A stretch of 36,270 nt of DNA from Planctomycetaceae bacterium. GTDB taxonomy: Bacteria; Planctomycetota; Planctomycetia; Planctomycetales; Planctomycetaceae. The position numbers and the translations under genes are program-made. The notes below the pieces were generated by a model. The model was not told the origin of the DNA. It saw only the letters and a list, made by a program, of their open reading frames with translations, and made no database searches. Positions 26,008 to 32,364 of the stretch are shown piece after piece; positions within the stretch are counted from its first letter, which is position 1, and every line of letters starts with the position of its first letter. The stretch covers positions 1 to 36,270 of the forward strand of contig JABISG010000071.1 of the NCBI GenBank assembly GCA_018699955.1, written 5' to 3'.

Positions 26008-26481
26008 CTACTGGCACGACACAAATAGTTCAACACGTTCCCCATTTGCCTCCGTACACGTGGCGAGTATGTAACTTTCACCAGGCTCTAGATCGATTCG
26101 TTGGGGAGCATCCCGCAGTTCCAACTGATCACATTTACCAAGTTCATGGTATCCTTTTCCTTCCGAATCCGGGCCGAATGGACTACCGAAGATCAGATCA
26201 GCGATTGATGTCGCGTTTACAGATTCGTCATAAACGAAAAGCGAATTGGCGCTTCTCTTTCCGAGGCGGAACACCGATGGGCTGCCTTTCATTGTGACAT
26301 GGTACTGCATTTGGACTGTGCCATTTTCGCTCGCCAAAATCTTCTGGACTGTGAAAATCACCATGACAGCGTTTTGTGCACGCGCCCAAATTCGCCACGC
26401 GACGAAAGCAGCCATGAGAAGAATGACGGTTGCGATCACGGCGATCACACGGCTTCGACCTCGCAATACCCCAATTTGCAT
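26008..26481 (-). CDS. Small membrane-anchored protein, function unknown
   Basis: The ATG at 26481 (MQIGVLRGRSR) is used, with GAAGG about a dozen bases upstream; a TTG at 26499 is an alternative. The 157 residues begin with a basic segment and one membrane helix (VIAVIATVILLMAAFVAWRI, about 12-31). A mostly beta-rich external domain follows, with pieces such as ENGTVQMQYHVTMKGSPSVF and IDLEPGESYILATCTEANGE, and a C-terminal ELFVSCQ. Three cysteines in this domain could form a disulfide. I do not recognise the family. It is divergent from the gene at 26759. Confidence 0.75.
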   Translation of the reverse strand: MQIGVLRGRSRVIAVIATVILLMAAFVAWRIWARAQNAVMVIFTVQKILASENGTVQMQYHVTMKGSPSVFRLGKRSANSLFVYDESVNATSIADLIFGSPFGPDSEGKGYHELGKCDQLELRDAPQRIDLEPGESYILATCTEANGERVELFVSCQ

Positions 26482-26649
26482 CACTCGCAGTCCCTTCAAG
26501 AAGAAAATAGGTCGCTAAGGGCAACTCTTGAGCATAATTACACAGACTGATCAGGTTTCCAGATAGTGTTTGCACAAGAACCCGTTTGACCCGGAAACAA
26601 AATACGAGGCTGGCCCCGGTTTTCTCAGCCTTTGCCACCATGCCCGACG

Positions 26650-26677
26650 TTGCGAGTTGGGGGCGATATTGTAACAA
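26650..26677 (+). promoter_or_regulatory. Possible promoter upstream of the Lys-rich protein
   Basis: TTGCGA (26650-26655) and TAACAA (26672-26677) are separated by 16 bases, about 80 bases before the ATG at 26759. The -10 overlaps a small palindrome, ATTGT-A-ACAAT, which might be an operator. This is a weak match to a housekeeping promoter. Confidence 0.25.
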
Positions 26678-26758
26678 TGTGTGGCTCTTGTAACGAAGTG
26701 GCGGTTCGCCGCCCCATTTGTGTACCACTGTTTCCGTCGAAGTCAGGTCAGAACACCC

Positions 26759-27121
26759 ATGCCACACAAACAAGCGAATCTTGAACGTCAATTGGCCACC
26801 GCAGAGCAAGAACTCGATGCCTGCAGTGCCCAACTCGGTAAAAACGGCGTGGCGGAAAATGATCGGCGGAAAGACCCGGCCTGGCGACAGTTGAACGCCC
26901 AACGTTTACGGCTGAAATCGCGAATTGGTGCCGCGATCGCCGTCACCGACATGACCGAGGAAGTCGCCCGCCGTAAGGCCGAAAAACCGGCCAAGGCCGA
27001 AAAGGACGCCGGCAAGAAGTCGGGCAAGAAGGCAAAGAAGGGCGAAAAGGCCGAAAAAGGCGAAAAAGGCGACAAGAAAAAGAAAGCCAAGAAAGACGGC
27101 GGCGACAAGAAGAAAAAGTAG
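26759..27121 (+). CDS. Small helical protein with histone H1-like lysine tail
   Basis: The start is the ATG at 26759 (MPHKQANLERQLATAEQELD), giving 120 residues. The first 75 or so form charged, probably coiled-coil helices, including WRQLNAQRLRLKSRIGAAIA. The remaining 45 are almost only Lys, Ala, Gly and Glu in short repeats (AEKPAKAEKDAGKKSGKKAK, KGEKAEKGEKGDKKKK). Such tails are typical of histone H1-like nucleoid proteins and of some ribosome- or RNA-associated proteins. Nothing else identifies it. Planctomycetes have condensed nucleoids, which makes a DNA role attractive but unproven. It is convergent with the gene at 27207. Confidence 0.75.
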   Translation: MPHKQANLERQLATAEQELDACSAQLGKNGVAENDRRKDPAWRQLNAQRLRLKSRIGAAIAVTDMTEEVARRKAEKPAKAEKDAGKKSGKKAKKGEKAEKGEKGDKKKKAKKDGGDKKKK

Positions 27122-27142
27122 AAAACGCCGGCTGCTAAACTC

Positions 27143-27178
27143 CCCCTCCCCCACCGGGGCGAGGGTTTGAAACTGCCG
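27143..27178. repeat. Imperfect hairpin with GTTTGAAACTGCC, copy 2 of a dispersed unit
   Basis: CCCTC ... GAGGG arms with an inner CCCC/GGGG pair form an imperfect hairpin. GTTTGAAACTGCCGC follows, matching GTTTTGAAACTGCC beside the palindrome at 14954. It lies in the 85-base gap between two convergent genes, where a terminator is expected, but lacks a T-run. Confidence 0.55.
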
Positions 27179-27206
27179 CTGCTCATTGTGCGAAGAATGC
27201 GCGACA

Positions 27207-28070
27207 TCAGTCTGAGGCCGGTGGAAACACCAGGCCTTTCTTCTCTTCCGCGATTCCGATCAGCGTTCTGCCTGTTCGTTTCTCGCCCGTGCCGCCGCCC
27301 CTGGCGATCAGGAATCTGTTGGGGCTAACTCCAATGATTCCCAGTCCGCAGTCGAAATCGTATTTGCCCACCATCTTGAACGACGCGTCGGTCTTGATCA
27401 GCTTTTTGCCGTAGCAGCCGAACCACCAGTGGCCGTCGGCGAATGCAGCCGTTTGAATGCCGAGTTGTGTGTGGCCGCTTTTAATGACGTGCTTCTTGGT
27501 GAACTTGAAGTTCCTGTCGTATTCGTAGGCGTAGTTTTCCTGCACGCCGTCCGGCAAGCCGCCAACCACGATGAATTTCTTGTCGTGATAGGCCATTCCG
27601 CCGGCCCCGTGAAAGACTTCCGGCGTCTTGTGTTTGGCGACGAATGACAGGTCGCGTGCATCGTACACGTACACCCACGAATCGGCGTTGCCTTTGGGGT
27701 CGTTGAAACGTCCCAGATTGACCGCCACATACAGTTTGCCATCGTAATGACACAAGTCGCCGTGATGATTCGCCACGGGAACTTTCTTCAACACTTTGCC
27801 CGTGGAGTCGGTTTTGACGAGCGTGGTGGTAAAGCTCCAGTAGACGGAATTCTTTTCGTTGGTGCAGATGCCTTGAAGATGGTGGCGATACATACCCTCG
27901 CAATGGACGCCGACGTATGGTGACTGCGGTGAACTCAGCGCGATCGTTTCACGAATGGTCTTCGACGGACTGTTCTCGTCCACCTGATCCAGTTCGAGGT
28001 CGGCGGCGAGGCAGTGGCCGGTCGACGCGAGGCAACAAACCAGCAGGACAAACAGAGTGGAATGACGCAT
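27207..28070 (-). CDS. Secreted protein with propeller-like repeats, function unknown
   Basis: The 287-residue product starts at the ATG at 28070. A signal peptide (MRHSTLFVLLVCCLASTGHC, then LAAD) is clear; the cysteine near residue 20 does not sit in a good lipobox, so it is probably cleaved after LAA. The mature protein has repeated strand pairs: NSVYWSFTTTLVKTDSTGKV, HHGDLCHYDGKLYVAVNLG, SWVYVYDARDLSFVAKH and FIVVGGLPDGVQENYAYEYD. These resemble blades of a short beta-propeller of the kind seen in secreted planctomycete proteins, but I cannot name a domain. Conserved His (HHGD, FHGAGG, SGHTQLG) may line a site. It is divergent from the hemerythrin operon. Confidence 0.82.
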   Translation of the reverse strand: MRHSTLFVLLVCCLASTGHCLAADLELDQVDENSPSKTIRETIALSSPQSPYVGVHCEGMYRHHLQGICTNEKNSVYWSFTTTLVKTDSTGKVLKKVPVANHHGDLCHYDGKLYVAVNLGRFNDPKGNADSWVYVYDARDLSFVAKHKTPEVFHGAGGMAYHDKKFIVVGGLPDGVQENYAYEYDRNFKFTKKHVIKSGHTQLGIQTAAFADGHWWFGCYGKKLIKTDASFKMVGKYDFDCGLGIIGVSPNRFLIARGGGTGEKRTGRTLIGIAEEKKGLVFPPASD

Positions 28071-28214
28071 GACAACATTTCTCTCACTAGGGTACAGGCC
28101 TCTGGTCTACGACATTCATTCTACCGAGCGTGCGGTGGAGATGGTAGAATCGACCGAAGGATGATCTGCACAAAGTCCGGGGAACTGGCAACTTTAACTT
28201 TTGGAAATCGCCCG

Positions 28215-29165
28215 ATGATTGAGTTCGACTATCTCTACAAAGGCCTCTGTGGGTTGGCGAATACTCATAAGGTGGGAGCGTTGGCCGGGCATCTGGGGGC
28301 TGCTGTTGCTGCCGGATATTTCTTTGGCGAGGATCAAAGCGATTTGCCGAAAGGGATCTACAAGGGTGTCGAAGGTGAGCTTGAACGGGTCATTCGCGGT
28401 GAAGAGGCTTTCTGGTACAACGCGAAAAAGGCCGGAGTGACGCCGACCGAATTGTTCAAACCCTTCCCAAAGGAGCAGGCGAACGAGGACTCGACCAAAA
28501 CGGTTGCCGCAGCCCTTCAGAAGAACGTCGGCAAGACGAGACAGTCGGGACACAACATTATCTTTGCCACAATTGCACTTCGTGCCCTGCACGATCATGC
28601 CGAGTACGCCACGCCGCAGATAGTCGCCGGGGTTCGCAAACTGGTCGAAGGATTCAACAACGCACATCCCGGCCGGGGCTATTACGGGAAAGCGAAAGGT
28701 TGGCTCAACGGCAATCAGGTCAAGCTGCAGCCGGACAACAAGTTTCGGCCCTACAAGAGCATCGCGCAGATGGTCGATGTGACCATCGCAGAACTGATCT
28801 CGACGGCAGCCGTTCGCAAGCAGGGATTCGGTGGCCTGTGGCATCTCATCAACCACGCCGCTGCAATTACCGAGCTTGACCGACTTGGCTACGAGAAAGT
28901 TGCCGCGCAGGCATTGCCTGCGCATCACCAGCACATTCGGCTATGGCGATCATTGCCGGATGTCGAAAGTGAACTTGGGTCGGTGGTAAAATCCAAACGC
29001 GATCCTCGCGAGCCGGTTTACTGGGAAGGAATGCTCAAACGCGACCAGGCACGACTGACCCACCGAATCAAGACTCTCTACGGGTTTTATACCATCAGGC
29101 GTTTCGTCGAAGACGACGCCACAAGGAAGAAAGCCGAGGATGCGTTTTTGAATTTGATGGCTTGA
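28215..29165 (+). CDS. Histidine-rich helical protein, function unknown, first gene of the hemerythrin-cupin operon
   Basis: I use the ATG at 28215 (MIEFDYLYKGLCGL, 316 residues), with GGAAA upstream; the ATG at 28161 would add 18 residues of uncertain value. No signal peptide or clear membrane helix is present, apart from a mildly apolar GALAGHLGAAVAAGYFFGED (about 21-40). Histidines cluster in helical segments: NTHKVGALAGH (His18, His26), SGHNIIFATIALRALHDHAE (about 117-136), GLWHLINHAAAITELD and LPAHHQHIRLW. This pattern could bind metal or haem, but no known motif is matched. The stop is 14 bases before the hemerythrin ATG, and the cupin overlaps that, so all three are probably translated from one mRNA. 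Confidence 0.82.
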   Translation: MIEFDYLYKGLCGLANTHKVGALAGHLGAAVAAGYFFGEDQSDLPKGIYKGVEGELERVIRGEEAFWYNAKKAGVTPTELFKPFPKEQANEDSTKTVAAALQKNVGKTRQSGHNIIFATIALRALHDHAEYATPQIVAGVRKLVEGFNNAHPGRGYYGKAKGWLNGNQVKLQPDNKFRPYKSIAQMVDVTIAELISTAAVRKQGFGGLWHLINHAAAITELDRLGYEKVAAQALPAHHQHIRLWRSLPDVESELGSVVKSKRDPREPVYWEGMLKRDQARLTHRIKTLYGFYTIRRFVEDDATRKKAEDAFLNLMA

Positions 29166-29179
29166 ACGGGAGTGGAACC

Positions 29180-29719
29180 ATGAAAACAATCGATCGGCTC
29201 GTGGCGGAGCACGACCTTATCGAGCGTGGACTCGATCTGCTGGAGAAGTCCGTCGCCCTGATCGAATCCAATCGGCCGGTTCCCGAGAACTTTTCGCGAT
29301 GGGTACCGGACTTTTTCAGCCAGTTTGCCGATGCGTGTCATCACGCCAAGGAAGAAGACCTGTTCTTCCCGCTGCTGAAAGAACGCGGCATTTCCCAGGA
29401 AGGTGGGCCGATAGGCGTCATGCTTCACGAACACGATATCGGCCGCGACTGCGTGCGCCGCATGCGTGAAGCCAGTGCGGCCGACGAGTTCGATGGGTCA
29501 AGCTTTGCGACTGCGGCCGGGGAATTCGTCCCGTTGTTGCGGCAGCACATCTTCAAAGAGAACAACATTCTGTTCAAGATGGCCGAAAACGTATTGAGCA
29601 CAGCGGACGATGACGCGTTGAACGACAGGTTCACTGAAGTTGAACGGGAACGAGAGCTGTCTGAATTACATCAACAATTCGCTACAGAAGTTGCACGCTG
29701 GGAAGAGGCCATGCCATGA
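29180..29719 (+). CDS. Hemerythrin-like (HHE) domain protein
   Basis: The start is the ATG at 29180 (MKTIDRLVAEHDLIERGLD) with GGGAG upstream. The 179 residues form one four-helix hemerythrin-like domain. Candidate iron ligands are His11 with Glu15, His54/His55 with Glu58 in HHAKEEDLFFP, His83/His85 in HEHDIGR, and His123 with Glu127 in HIFKENNILF. This set is what the HHE family uses to hold a di-iron centre that can bind oxygen or nitric oxide, or store and sense iron. The last 30 residues form a charged helix. Its stop overlaps the cupin start by four bases (ATGA), a sign of translational coupling. Confidence 0.93.
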   Translation: MKTIDRLVAEHDLIERGLDLLEKSVALIESNRPVPENFSRWVPDFFSQFADACHHAKEEDLFFPLLKERGISQEGGPIGVMLHEHDIGRDCVRRMREASAADEFDGSSFATAAGEFVPLLRQHIFKENNILFKMAENVLSTADDDALNDRFTEVERERELSELHQQFATEVARWEEAMP

Positions 29720-30036
29720 GCGACAACTACACGCAGTTCATCAATCTGGCGAAGGAAGTCGAACCGCCGGCCGACGGCATTCTCACTCGCACGCTGCACA
29801 ACGACGATCAGCTGAAGGCGGTGCTATTCGGGTTTGCCGAGGGAGAAGAACTGTCGGAGCACACGGCAGCCATGCCCGCCATTCTGCATTTCATTCAGGG
29901 CGAGGCGACATTGACGCTTGGTACGGACCAGGTGGAAGCACAGCCGGAAACGTGGATTCACATGCCGGCCAATTTGCAGCACAGCGTTCGGACGAAAACA
30001 CCGGTGATCATGCTGTTGCTGTTGTTGAAGACTTGA
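29716..30036 (+). CDS. Small cupin-domain protein
   Basis: The 106 residues form a single cupin barrel. Motif 1 is reduced to GEELSEHTAAMPAILHFIQG (about 43-62), with His49 and Glu48 as possible metal ligands, and motif 2 has PANLQHSV (His89). So the usual three-His/one-Glu metal set is incomplete: binding may be weak or use fewer ligands. It ends in a run of hydrophobic residues, VIMLLLLLKT. Its ATG at 29716 overlaps the hemerythrin stop. Cupins of this size are often found as sensors or accessory barrels beside redox and iron proteins, which agrees with the neighbours but does not define the function. Confidence 0.88.
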   Translation: MSDNYTQFINLAKEVEPPADGILTRTLHNDDQLKAVLFGFAEGEELSEHTAAMPAILHFIQGEATLTLGTDQVEAQPETWIHMPANLQHSVRTKTPVIMLLLLLKT

Positions 30037-30097
30037 GTCGGCATTGTGGCTCCGCAGTGTTCGAGCGGCGCCGACTGGCAACGCATTTCCCGTCCAC

Positions 30098-30133
30098 AAA
30101 AAAACGAAGCCGACGAAAGAATCGTCGGCTTCG
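30098..30133 (-). terminator. Rho-independent terminator of the cold-shock gene
   Basis: Perfect 12-bp arms CGAAGCCGACGA (30105-30116) and TCGTCGGCTTCG (30122-30133) surround AAGAA. On the minus strand the stem is followed at once by seven T's (complement of 30098-30104). It lies 24 bases past the cold-shock stop. Confidence 0.93.
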
Positions 30134-30157
30134 TCGTTGTTCGAGTCGTCTCAGTGC

Positions 30158-30355
30158 TTAAATGACTGTGACATTCTCTGCCCGCGGTCCTTTGGGACCA
30201 CTTCCTTCGGTGTACGACACGCGTTGTCCTTCCTGGAGTTGTTCGTAGCTCACCCCTTCGAGGTTTGAGCTGTGGAAGAACATGTCCACTCCAGTCGCCG
30301 TGTCGATGAAACCAAAACCCTTGTCCGTCAGTTTCTTGATCGTGCCTTCTGCCAT
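30158..30355 (-). CDS. Cold-shock domain protein (CspA family)
   Basis: The ATG at 30355 gives the standard small length, 65 residues: MAEGTIKKLTDKGFGFIDT. The frame stays open upstream to 30544, but that is 5' leader. RNP1 is KGFGFI (12-17) and RNP2 is MFFHSS (25-30), in place of the more usual VFVHHS. GPKGPRAENVTVI closes the barrel as usual. The protein binds single-stranded RNA or DNA and melts RNA structure, in the cytosol. A strong terminator follows it. The 430-base gap before the divergent gene at 30786 allows the long leader often used for regulation of these genes, but no specific structure was established. Confidence 0.95.
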   Translation of the reverse strand: MAEGTIKKLTDKGFGFIDTATGVDMFFHSSNLEGVSYEQLQEGQRVSYTEGSGPKGPRAENVTVI

Positions 30356-30785
30356 CTTCAATCCGATTCCTAAAAGATTCCTCTGCTGCGTTGCCCGACA
30401 CAACTGGTTCAGGCTGCTTAACCGCAGGTTTGATTCTATCGGGCGGCGTGGACAAAACAACGGTGAGCGGAGAATTGTTGCCCTCGCGATTGGGGGGGAT
30501 GCCTCGAAATGCTGCAAAACAAGGCATTTTGTGTGGCTTTGCAATTGTAGTTTTCGTCTGAAAAAGCAGCCGTTGCCAACGGACTTTCAGTTTTCTACAT
30601 TCATCACACCGGGTCTTCCCGCCGAAGTGACGCGAGAATGTTCCTCACTTTTCAACAACTCTTCGTGTCGTATCGGCGTACAATAGCCGTCGGCGATTTG
30701 TCCATTTCGCAATTTGCGAGCGACAACAAAGTGTGGCACACGGGCTGACAGATGAAATCACGGCACTCGATTGGGACGTTAATCG
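30356..30785. other. Intergenic region upstream of the cold-shock gene, possible long leader
   Basis: The gap separates divergent genes and holds both promoters. The frame of the cold-shock protein is open to 30544 without being protein-like. TACAAT at 30679-30684 is a good -10 hexamer for the plus-strand gene, but I see no matching -35 at normal spacing. A small CCGTT/AACGG palindrome lies near 30571. No RNA gene was recognised. Confidence 0.4.
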
Positions 30786-31115
30786 ATGGATGATTCGGAA
30801 AGAGAATTGGTCGAGTTCACGAAGAAGTCTGTGCGGCAGATCCTCTCCCCAAAATTCTCAATGGCATCGATCATCGCCGTGGGTTGTCTGGTGGCTTACG
30901 TCCTCATCCGCTTCCCCAGTGTGACGGATCGTCTGCCCTTCCTGTCGAAAATTGTGCCTGCGGCAGCTGGCTGGGACTTTGCCTTGCTCGTGATCGCAGT
31001 TCTCTGCGGCTTTGCAGCCATGCGGAAACGGTTCACGCGCGGGAGATACCTCGGGGCGGCGTGCATGATCGCCTCCGTCTTCCTACTGTTTCGCCGACTG
31101 CAGGAAGTCTTGTGA
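30786..31115 (+). CDS. Small integral membrane protein, function unknown
   Basis: The 109 residues begin MDDSERELVEFTKKSVRQIL, a short amphipathic or soluble helix. Three hydrophobic segments follow: SIIAVGCLVAYVLI (about 28-41), WDFALLVIAVLCGFAA (about 63-78) and YLGAACMIASVFLLF (about 88-102). Arg/Lys pairs (RKRFTRGR) lie between the last two. GGGAC about 8-12 bases upstream could serve as a weak ribosome site. No domain is recognised. It stands alone between the cold-shock gene and two minus-strand membrane protein genes. Confidence 0.7.
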   Translation: MDDSERELVEFTKKSVRQILSPKFSMASIIAVGCLVAYVLIRFPSVTDRLPFLSKIVPAAAGWDFALLVIAVLCGFAAMRKRFTRGRYLGAACMIASVFLLFRRLQEVL

Positions 31116-31266
31116 CGGACCGCGCTGCACTGAAACAATTTTGAGTGGATGCGACGGCCATCAGTAAGGCGTCGGATACGATGCTGACTGGGCGGTTTCA
31201 GTGAAGAACCGCGGATTACACGGATGTCGCAGATAAAAAAGTAGACCGACCCGAAGTGGCCCAACG

Positions 31267-31758
31267 CTACCGTAGCGGAACCTTCAAGAGCTGTTGCAAC
31301 ACCGTAACGTATGCTCGTGATTTGTCTGCCTGATCGCCGGCAGCGTCGAAAGCGAAGTCCGACCAGTACATCCAGTCCGGCAAGGCGCTGTTGTTTATGA
31401 ACGTCCCCTCACCGACAAAATGGAATAGATGAACCTGTTTTCCGTCGGTCAAGTTCAGTTTGACGGTGAAGCAGTCGGTCGTATCACCCGTGAATCCCAT
31501 GCCCGTGGATGGATTCCAATCCTCGTAGTCGTATGAGAGGGATTCGACGCGTTTGAATGGGATTCTTCTCTCGCTGGCCAGGCACCAGAACAGTCGGTGT
31601 CGGATGACTACGCTTTTCTTTTGGGGATCGACAATCACCGTGCGGTGTAAAAAGGTCAGCGTCAACAGCAGACCCAACAGCGAGGTCCGAGCGACCAGAC
31701 TGTCTTCATATTTGGCGATTCGAGGTGTGACTGATAGCAGGGGCAACCGCATGGACAT
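31267..31758 (-). CDS. Small protein with possible membrane segment, function unknown
   Basis: I use the ATG at 31758 (MSMRLPLLSVTPRI), which has GAAGAAG immediately before it, giving 163 residues. Another ATG at 31827 would overlap the upstream gene by 17 bases. A hydrophobic stretch (TSLLGLLLTLTFLH, about 24-37) is followed by strands: TVIVDPQKKSVVIRHRLFW, RRIPFKRVESLSYDYEDW and DCFTVKLNLTDGKQVHLFHF. This order is like PH-like membrane proteins of the 'DUF' type, in which a membrane hairpin precedes a barrel, but I cannot assign it. It follows the 31811-32215 gene closely on the same strand and is probably co-transcribed. Confidence 0.72.
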   Translation of the reverse strand: MSMRLPLLSVTPRIAKYEDSLVARTSLLGLLLTLTFLHRTVIVDPQKKSVVIRHRLFWCLASERRIPFKRVESLSYDYEDWNPSTGMGFTGDTTDCFTVKLNLTDGKQVHLFHFVGEGTFINNSALPDWMYWSDFAFDAAGDQADKSRAYVTVLQQLLKVPLR

Positions 31759-31810
31759 CTTCTTCAAAACTGACTTCTGGATGACAATCCCGTGTCGGCG
31801 GCAATATTGA

Positions 31811-32215
31811 CTAATTAAACATGACATCGATGACCAGAAACACGATTCCCGCGACAACGCCGACCAATGCCCCCATTTTTCCCAATGCAGCGTAACCGTG
31901 ATATTTCTCGTGCTCGGACCAGCAAAAGTGGCAATGCAAAAACACTGCGGCTGCGATGTAAGACAGACCGAGCGCGACCGCCGGATTGCCGGTGTATTCG
32001 ACGAACAGAAACGACCGGAAACTTCGGCGACCGCCGACGAATAGGGCGGATTGCGTGACAACGCAGGACACCCCATACAGGGCGATTGCGCCGGAACACA
32101 CGATCCCGTAAGCCCACACAGGGAACGTGCCGCCCGTCATGCGGGTGCCAAGAAAGTCGGCAATGTCGAAGCCGCCCGGTCGTCGGTCATCCCGTCGCCG
32201 GTCACGTTGTGGCAT
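31811..32215 (-). CDS. Small membrane protein, function unknown
   Basis: The 134 residues start MPQRDRRRDDRRPGGFDIAD, a strongly basic leader, with about three hydrophobic segments after it: VWAYGIVCSGAIALYGVSCVV (without the last V, about 33-52), PAVALGLSYIAAAVFLHCHF (about 78-97) and MGALVGVVAGIVFLVIDVMF (about 113-132). A HCHFCWSEHEKYHG segment between the last two is rich in His and Cys, and could bind a metal. No known family is recognised. Its stop is 52 bases before the start used for the next gene, so a two-gene operon is likely. Confidence 0.75.
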   Translation of the reverse strand: MPQRDRRRDDRRPGGFDIADFLGTRMTGGTFPVWAYGIVCSGAIALYGVSCVVTQSALFVGGRRSFRSFLFVEYTGNPAVALGLSYIAAAVFLHCHFCWSEHEKYHGYAALGKMGALVGVVAGIVFLVIDVMFN

Positions 32216-32282
32216 GAGTCTCGAAGCCCCGGTCGGTGCGAGAGAAAGAGTTTCTCAAACAGTCTCGACCGGGCAAACGAAA

Positions 32283-32304
32283 CGATGATCTTCGAGGATC
32301 ATCG
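32283..32304. repeat. Small perfect hairpin near the sulfatase terminator
   Basis: Arms CGATGATC (32283-32290) and GATCATCG (32297-32304) flank six bases. It could be an operator for the 32215 gene or the base of a second terminator hairpin. There is no evidence for either beyond the symmetry. Confidence 0.45.
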
Positions 32305-32312
32305 AATTCCAC

Positions 32313-32344
32313 AAAAAAGACGCGGCAACCTGCGAAAGGTTGCC
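32313..32344 (-). terminator. Rho-independent terminator of the sulfatase operon
   Basis: Perfect arms GGCAACCT (32324-32331) and AGGTTGCC (32337-32344) surround GCGAA. Read on the minus strand, the stem is followed by GCGTC and then six T's (complement of 32313-32318). It lies 20 bases past the sulfatase stop. Confidence 0.85.
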
Positions 32345-32364
32345 TGCTAATAACTTGTGCAACG

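Noticed and set aside
26228..26902. 224-codon minus-strand frame across two genes
   Set aside because: It overlaps the anchored protein gene and the start of the Lys-rich gene and shows no domain. A true gene here would remove two better candidates.
28194..28934. 246-codon minus-strand frame
   Set aside because: It is antisense to the first gene of the hemerythrin operon, which has good start context and tight spacing to its neighbour.
30098..30133. Terminator for the plus-strand cupin operon
   Set aside because: The T-run lies only on the minus-strand side of the stem, so it serves the cold-shock gene; any effect on the cupin transcript would be secondary.
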